From Diphasiastrum complanatum (Eukaryota; Streptophyta; Lycopodiopsida; Lycopodiales; Lycopodiaceae), in assembly GCA_029204225.1 (NCBI GenBank), contig CM055113.1, positions 4,665,881 to 4,729,880 of the forward strand: 64,000 nucleotides of DNA, given 5' to 3'. The notes under the pieces are model-generated. The model was not told where the DNA came from. It was given only the letters and a program-made list of their open reading frames with translations, and searched no databases. The translations under genes were made by a program, and so were the position numbers. This document shows positions 9,885 to 23,044 of the stretch, piece after piece. The number at the start of each line of letters is the position of its first letter. Position 1 is the stretch's first letter.

Positions 9885-12535
9885 GACAATGATGATCTTC
9901 TACTCAACAATCATCTAATTTTCTCTTCCTGTATGAACTTGCATGCTTTTCTAAACTTCTTGTATTGTGTGGACTTTGTTATATGTCGAATCTGAACTCT
10001 GCGGTAGAACCACTAAAACAATTGACAAATGTAGTTTCGTTTTTCCTTGGTTCCTCCATGTTGTGTATTTCAATGAAATGTTGCTCGTGCTTGCCAGTGT
10101 GACTTCTTCATCCCTTGTGATGACCATACACTCAAGCTTCCATATGTGTTTGCAAAAAATGTTGTATGATCTCTTACTATGTGCTGCATATGTCAAAATC
10201 ATGTTAGTCTTATGTTTGGATCTAAATATAAATGAAAAATTGAAAGCATCTTAAAAAATTAATACTAACCATGTAATGAGTGATGTGATCTTCTCCCCAT
10301 GCTTTTGATACTGCATTAACAAACTCGACACAAGTCCTTTGAACAGCTTTCTTATCAATATTAGAGTATTTTTATTTTCTTAAAATAGCAATCATAGTAT
10401 CAAGCTTCTTCCATATATCAACTTTTAGTACTCTGGTTTTGTCATCTTTCTCAAAGTCCTGAGTGGTAGCAATGATATTTGTCCAAACTGAGTATTGAAT
10501 ATTAGAAGCCTTACCAGTGTGATTTGATAGGAAATGACGTGCTTTTGCTCATCCTATGCTTGGCTTAGTTGGCATGTTCCCATTCTTTCCTGAAAGCTTT
10601 TCATCTTTTTGAATTTTAACATGTCACTTATGGAGTCCTGCTTTTGATAAAACATCTTCTAATCAAGAGGTAGCTTCCTTTGCTAATGATATTGGCTTAG
10701 TATTCCAAGCAAAAACTATATGAAGATAAATGATCTTTTCTATTAATCTAACTTCTGCACGAAGAGTGCAAACATGCACATTTTTCAAGGGGATAGGCAG
10801 CACAGGCTTCCAGTTTGGATCTGCATATTCTCTAGTAATTCATGTACTCCTAGTTACATCTTTTGCCATTTTCATGCAGTACAAACAAGGGTGTTTTGAT
10901 GTAGCACTATGAGAGACATTGTACATACATTTCAATGTTGTCAAATCACCTGCTAAGTGCCATTCAACATTGAAGTCTCCAACTTCTGGAACATTGAGAA
11001 GTCCTCCATCCATATGGTCCTTGATGATCCTAGGATAAGATGTCCTTGAGAATATTCATGATAATATATCATGATCCTCCTTCAGCACCTGTCCAAATAA
11101 TTAATCAAACTTAGTTTACAATGAATTAATACTATTGAATGAATGTAATGTAATAATGAGGCTACTTACCTGAAACGTTGCCAACCACCATATATCATTT
11201 TCTGACTGGATACTGAATCTGAAATCTTCTTGGTCCTCTATTTGTGATAGAGCACCATTCATGAGAGTTATACTAACTCTCTCCATCTTCTGCCCTTTCA
11301 CAATTTCTGACTCATCTAACTTAAGTACTATGATTATTTTGTCATTCACCTTTTCATAGGTTATATCATAGAATGTGACAATGTATCGCAACAAGTAATT
11401 TAGATCAACAAAAAAGTTGTTTGATGAATTATAGAATATTGATCTTCCATCAGTTTCATACACCTCCTCAATACAAAATGGAGTTCCAGTGATCTTATGC
11501 ATACCTATGTTTAATGTATCCTTCTCTTTCTTCAAGTGATATGTCCTAGGGATTGGGACTTTTCCAATTTGAACTTGCTTAAAAGCTTCTCTAATTAGTT
11601 TAAATATTGTTGCCTATGCTTCCCTGCTAATACTTGCAAAATCACAAGCACCCTGAACTATAGCCTTATCTAAAAAATTTCGAATGTCCACCATCAAAGA
11701 CTCTGCTATTTTACACTTTACATTTGAACTCTTATTGTTCATCATGATACGCTTAGTGGATTTGCAAGTCAATATTGTGCCCAATGACATTCTTAGTGAA
11801 GCATTGTCTTTAATATTCTGAGGAGCTACTAATGCAGATCTGCAAAAAAAATAGATAGTTAACAGAATATCACTATAGCTGAAATTAAATCCAAATGTTA
11901 TTGAAAAACTTACAAAAATCAGAATATGCTTACTTGAATGCACAGATCCTTCTATTTCGATAACCTCCTTTTGAAAGCGTTTGAATATCCTTGCAACTTT
12001 GTCACTTTCACTTCTTACTTTCAGCCTTCTTCTTTGCCAAATCCACATCCTTCAATAATTGTAAGTTTTCAATACGAATAGATTGTAAGACTGATTGCGT
12101 TTGCTCTAGTTCTGATTTGATATTGATTGTTATCTTATGTAATGATTCATTATTTTTTTTAAGTTGTTCATTTTCTTCTAACGTCTTTTGGAGATGACAA
12201 TCTCTATTCTGACAATAAGAGAATATCCGAATTAACTCACCTTCTAAAAAGTGAACTTTATTCATATAAAGTTGTTTTCCATGGTTCTGCAATATTTCAC
12301 AATATCCTAGGAATCCACTATGCCCATTGCATATCCATGTAACTAAATGAGTTTATTGAAGAGAATGTGGGATGTGTCAAAGTGCTTGGATCTTGTGGAT
12401 ATAATGTTCCATCTATCCACAAATCCAAGTTTTTTTTCCTTCTGCCCTATAACGAGAACGATCCTCACCAGATATTTGAATTCATTTGTCTCCTCTTCTC
12501 TGCAAAGGTGCAAAATCAATAGGGATATCCACATG
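9885..12535 (-). pseudogene. Intron-containing transposase-like pseudogene
   Basis: I read four exon-like blocks on the minus strand. A coiled-coil part (12292 to 11934, with a frameshift near 12010-12020) is followed by exons 11839-11170, 11088-10270 and 10183 to about 9885. They are joined by short introns with GT..AG borders: 11840-11933, 11089-11169 and 10184-10269. The joined frame stays coherent over more than 500 codons but holds about ten stops. Every one can be explained by one C-to-T change (CGA to TGA, CAG to TAG, CAA to TAA). Visible motifs are EWHLAGDLTTLKCMY, SATSKHPCLYC (a CxxC pair) and GMKKSHWQARATFH followed by NTQHGG. These recall large uncharacterised transposon proteins, but I cannot name the superfamily. 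The 5' end above 12300 is uncertain. Confidence 0.5.
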
Positions 12536-12539
12536 TAGA

Positions 12540-13090
12540 TGATACAATGTCATCATCAGAAAAAACAATAGAGTAATCAGTTGCATCAAAGTACTATGAC
12601 CAGATTCTATGAAGCAAAACAAAATACTCATCTTTGATTATATTATATACTATGTACGATCAATCCAATCTCCATGCTTGTATGCTTGATTCAAATTTGG
12701 AAATGCCGCTCATTTTTTCATTCCAATAGGTAGTTGGCGCTCATATTTCCATTCCAAGGTGATGATGGCGTTCGTAATTGGAGATGTCACCCATATTTTC
12801 ATTCTCGTGGAAGGAATGCATATGTAAACATTTTGCAATTTTTCCCTGATTCGAATTTGGGGATGGCGGTCATATTCTAGATCCAGTGAAAATATTGCCC
12901 TTTTCGTAACCAATGGCGGGAATATTTTTGAATTTAGTCAAGTTATACTGCGAACTGTTTATAGTTCTTAACTGTGACTATAGACAGTGAGGCTAGATCA
13001 TTGGGAGTTGGGGAGGCCTCGGGAGTGGTGGGGGCAAGCAAATAAACAATATTGTTTTTCTTGTTTTGATATTTTTCTATATCCTACATG
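12540..13090. other. Non-coding spacer with a diverged short repeat
   Basis: No gene seen. TGATTC(A/G)AATTTGG occurs near 12690 and 12849 in related contexts, possibly a degenerate internal repeat. Confidence 0.3.
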
Positions 13091-13097
13091 GCATTGC

Positions 13098-13960
13098 TTA
13101 AAGGGTCTTTTTGATATTGAGAACTCCTCTAATGTCTACATACGACGAGCTGTTGGAGGGCTCCTTCCTACTTATCGTCTTCTTGTTCATTGGATTTTGG
13201 TAACAATCCATGGCTGAATGGCCTTCCTTATGACAGTTTGGATTATCAACGGTATGTCTGTCACGTATGCATCTGATGCAGGACTTCTTGTCACCACCTT
13301 GTGGTTTTTGCTTGATAAGTGCCTTTGATCTTCCTTCATTGTCTATGTCCTTCAGTTGTGGATATACGAGATGACTCCCCTTAGCATTATGTTTTATCTT
13401 GCATTGATATTTGTTGTTATATAAAGCTTGATCAGACTCATGTCTATCATCGTAGTGCTCTCTGGCTTCTACTTCCTCTTTGATCTTGGCTATTGCCTTC
13501 TCAAGAGTCATCGCATGATCCTTCGCTAACAGAGTGCGTATCGTTTAGAGAGATCTTGGTAGCGCGTGCAATAGGTACATTAGTTGCTTCTCCTGTGAGA
13601 CTGTGTGCTTTGTGCCAGCATTGTGCAAAGAAAAAAATAGGTTCTTCATCTTTCTGATGAATGTCATGAGGTCTTTACCGTCCCAGCAGAGGTACGTGAG
13701 TTGATCTTCCAAATGCATGATTTGGCTGCATGATTTGCTCTCGAATCTTGGTATCAATTGTCTCATAGTTCTCGTGCATTTGTGATGGATGATAGATCGA
13801 GTGTGATGTTGTCTTTGATGGAGGAGGAGATAACAGTTACTACTTTATCGTTTTTCTCCTTCTTGTCTCGAAGCTCTTTTCCAACATTTGTTGGCTTCTC
13901 TTCGGTCATCCACCCAGGGCCAAAATGCTTCTCCTCTTAGGATAAGTGAAGTCTTCACCT
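13098..13960 (-). pseudogene. Old copia-type Gag relic
   Basis: Two minus-strand open blocks. 13766-13545 carries a UBN2-like Gag core (LEDQLTYLCWDGKDLMTFIRKM, here in two overlapping short views; then QEKQLMYLLHALP). 13511-13098 carries a degenerate CCHC knuckle (CHKEGHSAMDC, first Cys lost) after a basic region. A stop and frame change separate the blocks. A degenerate minus-strand primer-binding site lies upstream at 14112-14127, as expected for a copia element in this orientation. No pol was recognised downstream, so only the 5' part survives. Confidence 0.55.
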
Positions 13961-14111
13961 TCCAGGCTAGGTGGTTTGACCATCTGCTTGAAGTATTATG
14001 CATATTTTGGATTGAATGCTGCTTATAGACACCATTGTAGCTTACAACGTTTCAGCTTGTAGTAAGACGTTTTAAACAATCTTGTTCAGATACTACTAAT
14101 GGAATTGTGAT

Positions 14112-15150
14112 GCGCTCTGATTTCACTGATGGAATCTAACAATGATATGATGATCGATCTAATGATGTGCTCTGATTCTAAGATGCCTAGATAGAGTCAA
14201 ACTCCTAACCACAACTACTACTACGAACATCTTCCAAGCTGAAGATGGACACTGCCTATCTAACACTGATTTATAATCATTCAATGTAATGAGCCTATGT
14301 GGAAAAACAGAGTAATAGCTGAAAAAACATGAATAACAAACATAAAGCATTCAAGACTATACACATAGCAAGAGGTGCAAAAATAGCATCCGTGTTATCA
14401 CAATGATCTTTGTGCACTATTTGGCATACTGCAAGAGTATCTCTGTCTCTTACAAATTCTAACTCATCAAGTGGTCTTGCTTACTAGTGGACTTTGACAT
14501 CAATTAACTCATCTACACAAGATCAACCGACACATCTCTCTCATTCATCCTATATATATAGGAATAGAGAAAATTGTTTAAGCTTAATCATGGTTGTTTA
14601 CAAGAATTGGTTAAGCTTGTTCTAATGGCTTCCATTTTGTCGTCTCCTTCGTCCATGGAGTCCGTGCTTCGTCTTGGTACTTCCTTGATCTTGCCAGTGC
14701 TTGGATCGTAAAGGTGTGTCGTTATAGCAGTTGTCTTGTGACCGCAATGCTTGCCTTGTGGTGCCCCTTTGGTTGTGAAGGGTTCTTTAGAGCATGAGGC
14801 CTTTGGCAAAAGTGACCACAACCAAACTATAGCAAGCATTGGTGCGGTCCCTAGGTGGGTCTCTCTTCTTCGAGACTAGAGAACCGTACTGAACCACATG
14901 TGTTGACCATGCGACCTTCATCCTTGTATTCTCAATCTTCTTTCAAGGTGAACAACCTGGAGAACTTCTACTTCTTTCTTATTGCAGACTCCTTGCAGTG
15001 GCTCTTGGGGTATAGCCTCTAGGCTCATCATGAAAAGTGAAACGGAGTCTTGATGGCCTTTGCTAGATTTCTTCATTGGTTCCGTTAGTCGTTTGATCGG
15101 AGTATCATCTTCATCAGAGAATGTATCTATGACAGACCTTCCCTTTGGCG
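14112..15150 (-). repeat. Candidate degenerate PBS and 5' LTR of the 13.1-14.0 kb gag relic
   Basis: GCGCTCTGATTTCAC at 14112-14126 resembles the reverse complement of the plant copia PBS. LTR-like sequence starting TGATGGAATC would follow, with a TATA-like TATATATATA at 14551-14560. The outer end is not defined. Confidence 0.35.
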
Positions 15151-15199
15151 ATCGCTCAGCAAATCAGACATCAAACTGAAGACATTCAACTGTCGAAAA

Positions 15200-17264
15200 T
15201 AGGATATAAAGTGTATAGCGAAAACAAAAACTTTTCCTACTTCCAATGCATGACTACGTCTACAAAAAATTGAACAAATTTGTAGTGACGGGAATCATGT
15301 TCAATCTTTAGCAACTAACTTTGAAATTGCCAAATACTAAGTGATTACGTAGCCAAACATAAAGTACTGAATTCTCAGACAATTTTTACCAGTTACAAAA
15401 ACAATACAGAGATGCATGCATTCTGACACAAACTGAACGCAGTAAGAAGATAGTATTGATTCAGAAAAACAAGATCAAATGCTAATGAGCGCAAAACAAT
15501 AGCTGATAGAAACCACGCACTCTAAGTTGTCTCTGAGTAACTGAGAATAAATCTGATAATAAGAAACTCTACTGATAAGCAGCAGCGCAATAGCAACTCT
15601 AAAATAATCTCTAAAAGACTGAGCTAGAATGCTCAAGAGAGTTCAAGCCTGATAGAGAGCTAACTACGATACTTTTTGGTCATGAACGATCTGCTTGATG
15701 AGAGCGCAGGAAGCATTGTGTAATAACACCTAACTCCTTCACAATTCACAACATTGAACCTTGATTAATCATTAAGCTAACTACTAAACATAAGCTTGCT
15801 CTTACCATGCATAAAAAAATGAGTTATTACTATAACAAAGTGGCAATGATCAACATTCATAAACCAAGAGGCATGATTACAAACAGAATCAATTAATTTT
15901 TGAGGTAGAGAACAAATATTCCTCTAGAGTCAAGGCATGGCCACTATGGATTTTCACAATGGACTTGTTTTCCCTTGTACTACCACAAAGCTTTTGAGCT
16001 TTTCAACAACAAATATTGTTCTAAAAGAATTGGTTACAAGACACTAACAAAACATGATATGTTTTGTATTGAGATCTGTCAAATAGTAAAATATGCAAAA
16101 TTTTGTGATCAATCAAATAGCACCAGTGAGACATTGGAAAAGCTTCTATAGGAACCAATCTCAACACGGTATCAAACCAACTAGCAGAGACATGATGTTG
16201 TAACTTTATATATGATGTCAAATGACCTTGCATGAGCTACAATATTAGGACTAACAATCATCATGTTAGCTATCTAATTTAGCACCTTTGTATTTGACAA
16301 AGTAGTCAAGAAAACAACCTCAAATAATATCTTATAGCTCAAAACTGATTTGATATCTGCAGATGAAATAGGATGTACATCTATATTGAAGCCATACCCA
16401 CAGTTATAGATGAATTATACAAATTAACAACTTTCATAGTAGAACTATCTTGTGACCTTGCACCTTACAACAAAATTAAATCATGTGCTTCACCATTTCA
16501 ATGCATAAAACAAAAACTTGTTCATAAGGCATTATATTTGCAAAAACTCATTGTATCTCTGTTTTTTATTCATGTGCTTTTATCATCTTCTTGATAACTG
16601 ATGCAAAATGAATATATAGAAGCAAACCTGATAAAAACCTTTCTAGTTTTTAATGGAAATCATGTCACATAAATTCATCTCCATAGGTATGAAAGGTGGA
16701 AATGCACTTTGTTTCTAAGCTTGCCACTTAATAAGCTACACAAAATTGTTGCCTGTGCTTTTCACAAGCATGACTTCAACTGATGTAATTATTCACATTA
16801 AAGTTTGCCAAGTCAATTGACAGTATGCTCCTCAAACCCACAATTTAATTGCCAAACTACCATTCCTACTATTAGTATTACAGATAGCCATAATGCCAAC
16901 TCAAAGATATACAACTACCTAACAAAATAAGATATTTCAGATGCACAAAGATGTTGATAGACCTAAAAGTCTGCTTGCCCTTCAAAGAAAGAGGCATAGT
17001 CCTAATGAATAGTCAAAGGACATTATCTTTTAGCATAGAGATGTTGTTGCAAAATCCTCAAAGTACATGATCTATTAAATACAAAATGTCAACTTTCATG
17101 AGCATTTTTGTATGTAGATTCTCTTTGCTTGAATTGGCCCTTGAGCAAAAATAAGATGATGATGATCATGAATCCTAAGAGAGTAAGAGATCAGATTTGT
17201 CGGGTCCATTGCTGTAATATCCACACAAAAAAAGTAGACATGTCCTTGATTCTAGCATTATGTG
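15200..17264. other. Non-coding AT-rich DNA
   Basis: About 2 kb with no supported gene. The block 15420-15560 weakly resembles 33000-33130 (GCAATAAGA, ATTCAGAAA, CACAAAACAAT in the same order), suggesting an old dispersed repeat. Confidence 0.35.
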
Positions 17265-17269
17265 CCACA
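17265..17269. repeat. Target-site duplication CCACA (left, element B)
   Basis: CCACA directly precedes the left LTR of B and recurs at 23695-23699. Confidence 0.95.
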
Positions 17270-17924
17270 TGTGAAAATTGTCAACATTTCCAAGCTAGTT
17301 TGAGGCCTAAATTGGCTAAAATTGTAAATAGTTTTGGTTCTGGAGTTTCGCACGTGTGAACCAGGCCACAATGTTTTTATTTACTGTATTTTTTCAGTAT
17401 GATGAAGTGTCAAACTTCATACCCTTCAAAATGAGACCATTTTGATGTATTTTGGTCATATAAGCCATTTTTAGCTATTTTTCCTATATAGGGAATATCT
17501 AGGGTCAAGTACCTTCTAGAGAGAGGAGAGAGAGTCATCTTCCTCATCCATAAATAGTAGGGAAGTCGTGGAGAACAGGTTGGAGAAACCTTTTGTATGC
17601 TTCATTGAGATCAATAGATCATTGTCATTGTTTCTTCCTCCATTGAGAGCATTGTTGTGTGTATTGTCTTCAAGCTATTGTGTATGATCTTAGGTGCTTT
17701 CCAAAAGTGATAGGCTGATGTATTATGGACTGTATAATGCTATTTTGGGCCGCACTTGATGTTTATGGAAGTTTCCATTTGTGATAAATGCTTTTTGATC
17801 AAGTTCTTTGCATTCTAGGTAGCATAGAATGTGTTGCCAATTCCTAGCTTATGTAGTTTGGAGTGCAAGCATTCAAGCCAATGATCTTGGAGTTTAGATC
17901 CACTTAGGATCTGTATTTTTCACA
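17270..17924 (+). repeat. Element B left LTR
   Basis: 655 bp, TGTGAAAATTG to TTTTTCACA. The CACGTGTG core is present near 17351 with one palindrome base changed. A TATA-like CCATAAATAG is near 17548. The 3' half (R-U5) is almost identical to A's; the U3 half is not. Confidence 0.95.
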
Positions 17925-19096
17925 TGGTATCAGAGCTGGTTGGCTTCTATTTACAGTAAGTATTCCATTTTTGGTGATATTTGGATGTTTGATCAAGTTC
18001 TAGCATGATTTTGCATTGCTTTGTTGATCAAATCTTACTAACCTTTGTTTTGTGAGTTGAACTTGTGGATCAAAAGCATATTTTAGGTCTATTGAAGATC
18101 AGAGGCTGAAAAGAAACTATTTTGGATCAGATCATAACACCTAATCATTTGTGATTGTGAGGCTTGTGCATATTCAATACTAACAATGTTCTTTTCAATC
18201 CTATTGTTGACAATCTCCATTCTTGGATGAACACTCTCCTTAAGTGGATGAAACTTCTCCTTAAGTGGATGACAAATGCTCTTTTGAGTGAGTTGTAATT
18301 CTCCTAAAGGCTGAGCAAAGCTCCCATTTGGATGAAAGATCCCCTTTTTTGGGTGAACATATTGTAAGCTCCATTGTGAAGAGCATATTGTAAAGATTGT
18401 CATCAATTTTGGCATAAATTTTGGTGTACTTTGTTGAGCATGTAAGTAACTCTCCTTATGTAATTTGATTGGAGCATTTGCTGGAAGGTGTTAACCATTA
18501 TGCAAGTGTGTTTTCAGGTTCTTAACAGGTTGAGGAACATTCTCATGTGAAGTGATCTTAGATCTACATCTAAACACCAAGATTTGACAAGATAGTGAAG
18601 CTAGTCTTGTGATTCACTAAGTGTGCTCATTCATTCACCTCTAAATCTTGTATTTATCACTTGCTGGAGTTTATAAACTTTTAGAAGTGTGGTTTACATG
18701 TGGTTTTACAGGTTGAATCAATATCTTAGTGTGTTGATCATATCTTGATCAAGTTTGTTCATTACTAGGTAATCTTGGCATCCTAGTTTTGGGTATTTTC
18801 TAAGAATGCAAGTAACTCTTCACACCATAACTTGATTTGGTCACTTGCTGGAAAGTTTGAGAGCTTAAGCAAGAGTGTGTTCAGGTTGGTTTGATTTTGT
18901 AATCCATTCTTAGTGTGTGCAAAGTGTTGCATGTGTTTCAATCTTCCTTTCTATGCTTGGAAACCATCTAGGTTCAAGATAGAAGTGTTTTAGGGTCCTA
19001 AATCTTCATAGATCTCTTTATCTATCATTTGTTGAGAGAAAAGTGAGTGCTAAGTGCTTTAGGACAGAACCTAAAAGTTGAAGAAACATTAGAATC
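17925..19096 (+). other. Element B primer-binding site and leader
   Basis: TGGTATCAGAGCTGGTT at 17925-17941, then an untranslated leader of about 1.15 kb nearly identical to that of A (3210-4366) up to roughly 18980. An antisense open frame (18089-18415) exists here as in A but is broken in D, so it is unlikely to be a gene. Confidence 0.8.
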
Positions 19097-22000
19097 ATGG
19101 CTTCCAATGGTGGGATCATGCTAGAGTCTAGTGAAAGGTTGAGTTCATCAAACTACTCTACTTGGAAAGTGAGGATGGAGTCCTTACTTGAGTTGAATGA
19201 ACTCATGGACATAGTTGCAGAAATTGAAGAGAGACCTCTCACACTTCAAGAGCAACAAAGGTTTGATAAGAAGGCCAAAAGGGCTCTTCATATCATTAAA
19301 ATGAATGTTACAAATGAACTTCTCAAGGAAGTTGGAAAGTGTCAAAGTGCAAGTGAGGCATGGAATGCCTTAAAGAAGCTCTTTGAATCAAAGTCCACAT
19401 CTAGGGTATTGACCCTAAGGAGACAAATATTTTCTAGTAGGCAAAGAGAGGGTGAAAGTGCTCATGCATTTATCTTGAGAGTTAAGTCCCTAAGTGATGA
19501 TTTAGCATGCATTGATGAGAACATAAAAGATGGTGAAATAGTCCAAGTTATGTTGAATGGTTTGCTAAATGAACATGCTAACCTTGTGCAAAGTTTTGCC
19601 ATTCAAAGAGTCTTGCCAAGTGTGGTTGACTTGCAAGAAATCTTATTGGCTGAAGAACATAGGTTGCAATCAAAGCTTGATGGTGCATCCTTGCAAGGTG
19701 GAGGTGAAGAGGCTTTCTTCACAAAAGGCAAATTCAAGGGCAAAGGTAAAGGCAAAGGGAAATGGTCCAAAGGTGGTAACTTTGATCATGATGATCACTC
19801 TTCCTCTTCCTCTTCTACTAAGAACAATAAGTCAAAGTTCAAGTGCTTTTATTGTGGGATAAAAGGTCATTTTGCAAATGAATGTTATAAGAAGAAAAGA
19901 GAGCAAGGAGAGAGGCAAGGAAATCTTACAATAGATGAGGAAGAACATAACACATGTGAATCACTTGTTATGACTTCAAGTTTGTTAGCCAACATAGATG
20001 ATAATGATCCTTGGTGGATTGATAGTGGAGCCTCATCTCACATGACAAGACATAAGGAATACTTTACATCCTTATTGTCTTATGAGGGAGAAGGTAACAT
20101 CATCTACACTGCAAATGATGGTCAATGTGACATCAAAGGCATAGGCACTATTCCTATTTCCCTTTCAACAAATAGGAAAGCAAATCTTGAAAATGTTTTG
20201 TACATTCCTTCAATCACTAAGAATTTGCTTAGTGTAAGTCAAATGATTGACAAAGGACTTGATGTGGAGTTCATTGGAGATGCATGTTTGATAAGTAAAT
20301 GTGGATCCTTGATTGCTCAAGGTAGGAGGCATGGTAAACTTTTCAAGCTTGATGCATGTGTGATCTCTAATCATGAAGGATGTATGGCTAGGGAGCAATT
20401 GACAAACCAAGAAGTTTGGCACAAGAGGTTGGGCCATCCCAACTTCAAATCTTTGGAGGTAATGGCAAAGAAAGAGCTTGTTCTTGGTCTCCCTAAAAGT
20501 CTTGTTGCAAACAATAGTGTTTGTGAACATTGTGCCTTGTCCAAATCTCATAGACTTGCTTATTCTAGATCTACTTCTAGATCTAAAGAAGCTTTTCAAC
20601 TTGTGCATTCTGATATTCATTCTTCTAGTACAACTAGCAATGGTGGGGCAAAGATGTATGCAACTTTCATTGATGACTTTAGTAGGTATACTTGGATCTA
20701 TCTTCTTAAAAGTAAGGATGAAGTGTTTGCTGCATTTGTCAAGTTCAAGAATGAAATGGAAAACCAATTCAATACAAAGATCAAATGCTTAAGATCTGAT
20801 AATGGAGGGGAATACACCTCAAATAGGTTCAAAGACTTTTGTATAGCACATGGGATTAAGAGGGAGATGTCTAGTCCTAGGACTCCACAACAGAATGGAG
20901 TGGCCGAGAGGAAGAATAGAACCCTTTGTGAATGTGCCAAGGCAATGAGACTACATGCTAATCTTGCTAAGTCTTTTTGGGGGGAAGCTTTAGCATGTGC
21001 TAACTATCTATGTAATAGATGGACAAGTGCTTCCTTGGATGGTAAAACTCCTCATGAGGTTCTTTATGGTAGAAGGCCGAGTGTCAAGCATTGTAGGATC
21101 TTTGGATGTACATGTTTTGTCAATATCACACTTGATGATAGAACTAAAGAAGATCCTTCATCAAAGAAGGGTGTGTTTGTTGGCTATAGTGAAGTAAGCA
21201 AGGCTTACAAAGTGTACATTCCTTCTACAAAGAAAGTTGTCATAAGTAGGGATGTCATCTTTCATGAAGAGAATGTTTCCAATGTTGTTGATGTTGATGT
21301 TGATGTGCCTACTAATCATCATGATGTGCAAGATGTCTTGGATGAAGATGGAGATGCCACTCCAAAGCAAACTTCAAGGAAGACTCAAAGGCAAAGGGCT
21401 AAGCCATCAAGGCTAACCTATGATGAAAAAGGAAAGCAAGTGGTGGACAACTCTAACTTTGCTTTTCTTACCTCTTTTGATGAACCAACTTGTGTAGGTG
21501 AAGCAATTCAAAAGAAGGAATGGATCCAAGCCATGGATCATGAGCATCAAGCACTCATCAAAAGCAACACATGGAGGTTGGTAAAGCTTCCAAAGGACAA
21601 GAAGGCAATTGGTTGTAAGTGGATCTTCAAGATCAAGACAAATAAAGATGGATCAATCAACAAGTACAAGGCAAGGTTGGTGGCAAAGGGGTATGCTCAA
21701 GAATATGGTATTGACTATGATGGGACCTTTGCACCCGTGGCAAAGATGGTAACTATTCGAATCCTAATCTCTCTTGCAACTCTTTATGATTGGGATATGT
21801 GGCAAATGGATGTTACTAATGCCTTCTTGAATGGTGATCTTGAAGAAGATATTTACATGGAGCAACCCGAGGGCTATGTTTCACATGATGAGCCTAATCA
21901 TGTGTGCTATCTCCAAAAGAGTTTGTATGGGCTAAAGCAAGCACCAAGGAGTTGGTATGCTAAGCTCAATTCCTTCTTACTTTCTCAAAACTTTGTTATG

Positions 22001-23044
22001 AGTGAGTATGATCATTCTCTCTACTTTAGATTGAATGAAAATGATATCACTTTACTTTTGATCTATGTTGATGACATTATCTTAAGTGGTGGTAACAATC
22101 TAGATATAGATGAAATCAAGATGGCACTCAAAAGAGAGTTTGAAATTCAAGATCTTGGTAAACTTCATTATATCTTAGGAATAGAGATTATTAGAACTTC
22201 TAAATCTACATTCATATGTCAAGAAAAGTATGTTAACTCTATTCTAAAAAGGTTTCATATGGAAGATTGTAAAGTTGTTTCTACTCCTATGGAATCAAAT
22301 GTAAAGCTAACTACAAGAAGTAATGAAAGATCCTTCAAGGACATTACTCTCTATAGAAAGCTAATAGGATCTCTTATATGGTTAACCATCACAAGACCTG
22401 ATCTAAGCTTTGTGGTTGGTAAACTAAGTCAATTTATGCAAGATCCTAGTGAGGCTCATTGGAAGCTAGGAAAGAGAGTACTTAGATACATCTCGGGATC
22501 TAGAGATTTTGGCATCTTGTATGGAGGTACTACACCTAACCTTTGTGGATTTTCAGATTCAGATTTTGCAGGTGATCAAATGGATAGGAAGTCAACAAGT
22601 GCCTTTGCAATCTATCTTGGAGATGGAGTGGTCTCATGGCTATCAAAGAAGCAACCAACTATCTCTCTATCTTCCACCGAAGCCGAGTACAAGGCATTAA
22701 CAACATGCACCAAGGAGATTCTTTAGATCAAGAGGATGTTATTGGATCTTCACTTGCTGGAACCAGAGAAGACTCCAATCATACTTTGTGATAACCTTTC
22801 AGCCCAAAGCTTGGCAAGCAATCCTGTTTTTCATGCAAGGAGCAAGCACATTGAGATTGCTCACCATTTTGTGAGAGAAATTGCCAAAGAGGTGGAGCTT
22901 CAACATGTCTCTTCAAAGGAGTGTGTGGCTGATATCTTCACCAAACCATTGGGAAAGGACCTATATTTAATGCATAGATCTAATCTTGGAATGTGCTCAA
23001 AGACTATGTTGAAACTAGCATCCAATGTTGAAGAGGGAGTGTGA
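19097..23044 (+). CDS. Element B Gag-Pol polyprotein with one in-frame TAG
   Basis: Starts MASNGGIMLESSERL. Visible in order: Gag core; CCHC knuckle CFYCGIKGHFANEC near residue 249; protease DSGASSHM near 308; GAG-pre-integrase WHKRLGHPN near 438; integrase catalytic D, D and E in VHSDIH (about 504), RSDNGGEY (about 566) and NGVAERKN (about 602); RT with QMDVTNAFLNG (about 903), SLYGLKQAPRSWY (about 941) and YVDD (about 989); RNase H with SDSDFAGD and SSTEAEY. A TAG at 22724-22726 follows CTKEIL, where related proteins often carry Trp; the frame then stays open to 23044. The final TGA is made by the first bases of the 3' LTR. Against fragment C, B lacks six bases near 22880. The polyprotein builds particles, matures itself, reverse-transcribes and integrates the element. 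Confidence 0.9.
23028..23039 (+). other. Element B polypurine tract
   Basis: GAAGAGGGAG directly precedes the right LTR. Confidence 0.8.

Noticed and set aside
9885-12292. Organelle-type U-to-C RNA editing as the explanation of the TGA/TAG/TAA codons
   Set aside because: Such editing would restore CGA/CAG/CAA in some land plants' organelles, but the surroundings are nuclear transposons. Cytosine deamination in a silenced repeat is simpler.
20210-20767. Antisense frames inside gag-pol of B and D (185, 104, 80 and 69 codons)
   Set aside because: They mirror the coding strand of conserved pol and appear in both elements because the DNA is the same.
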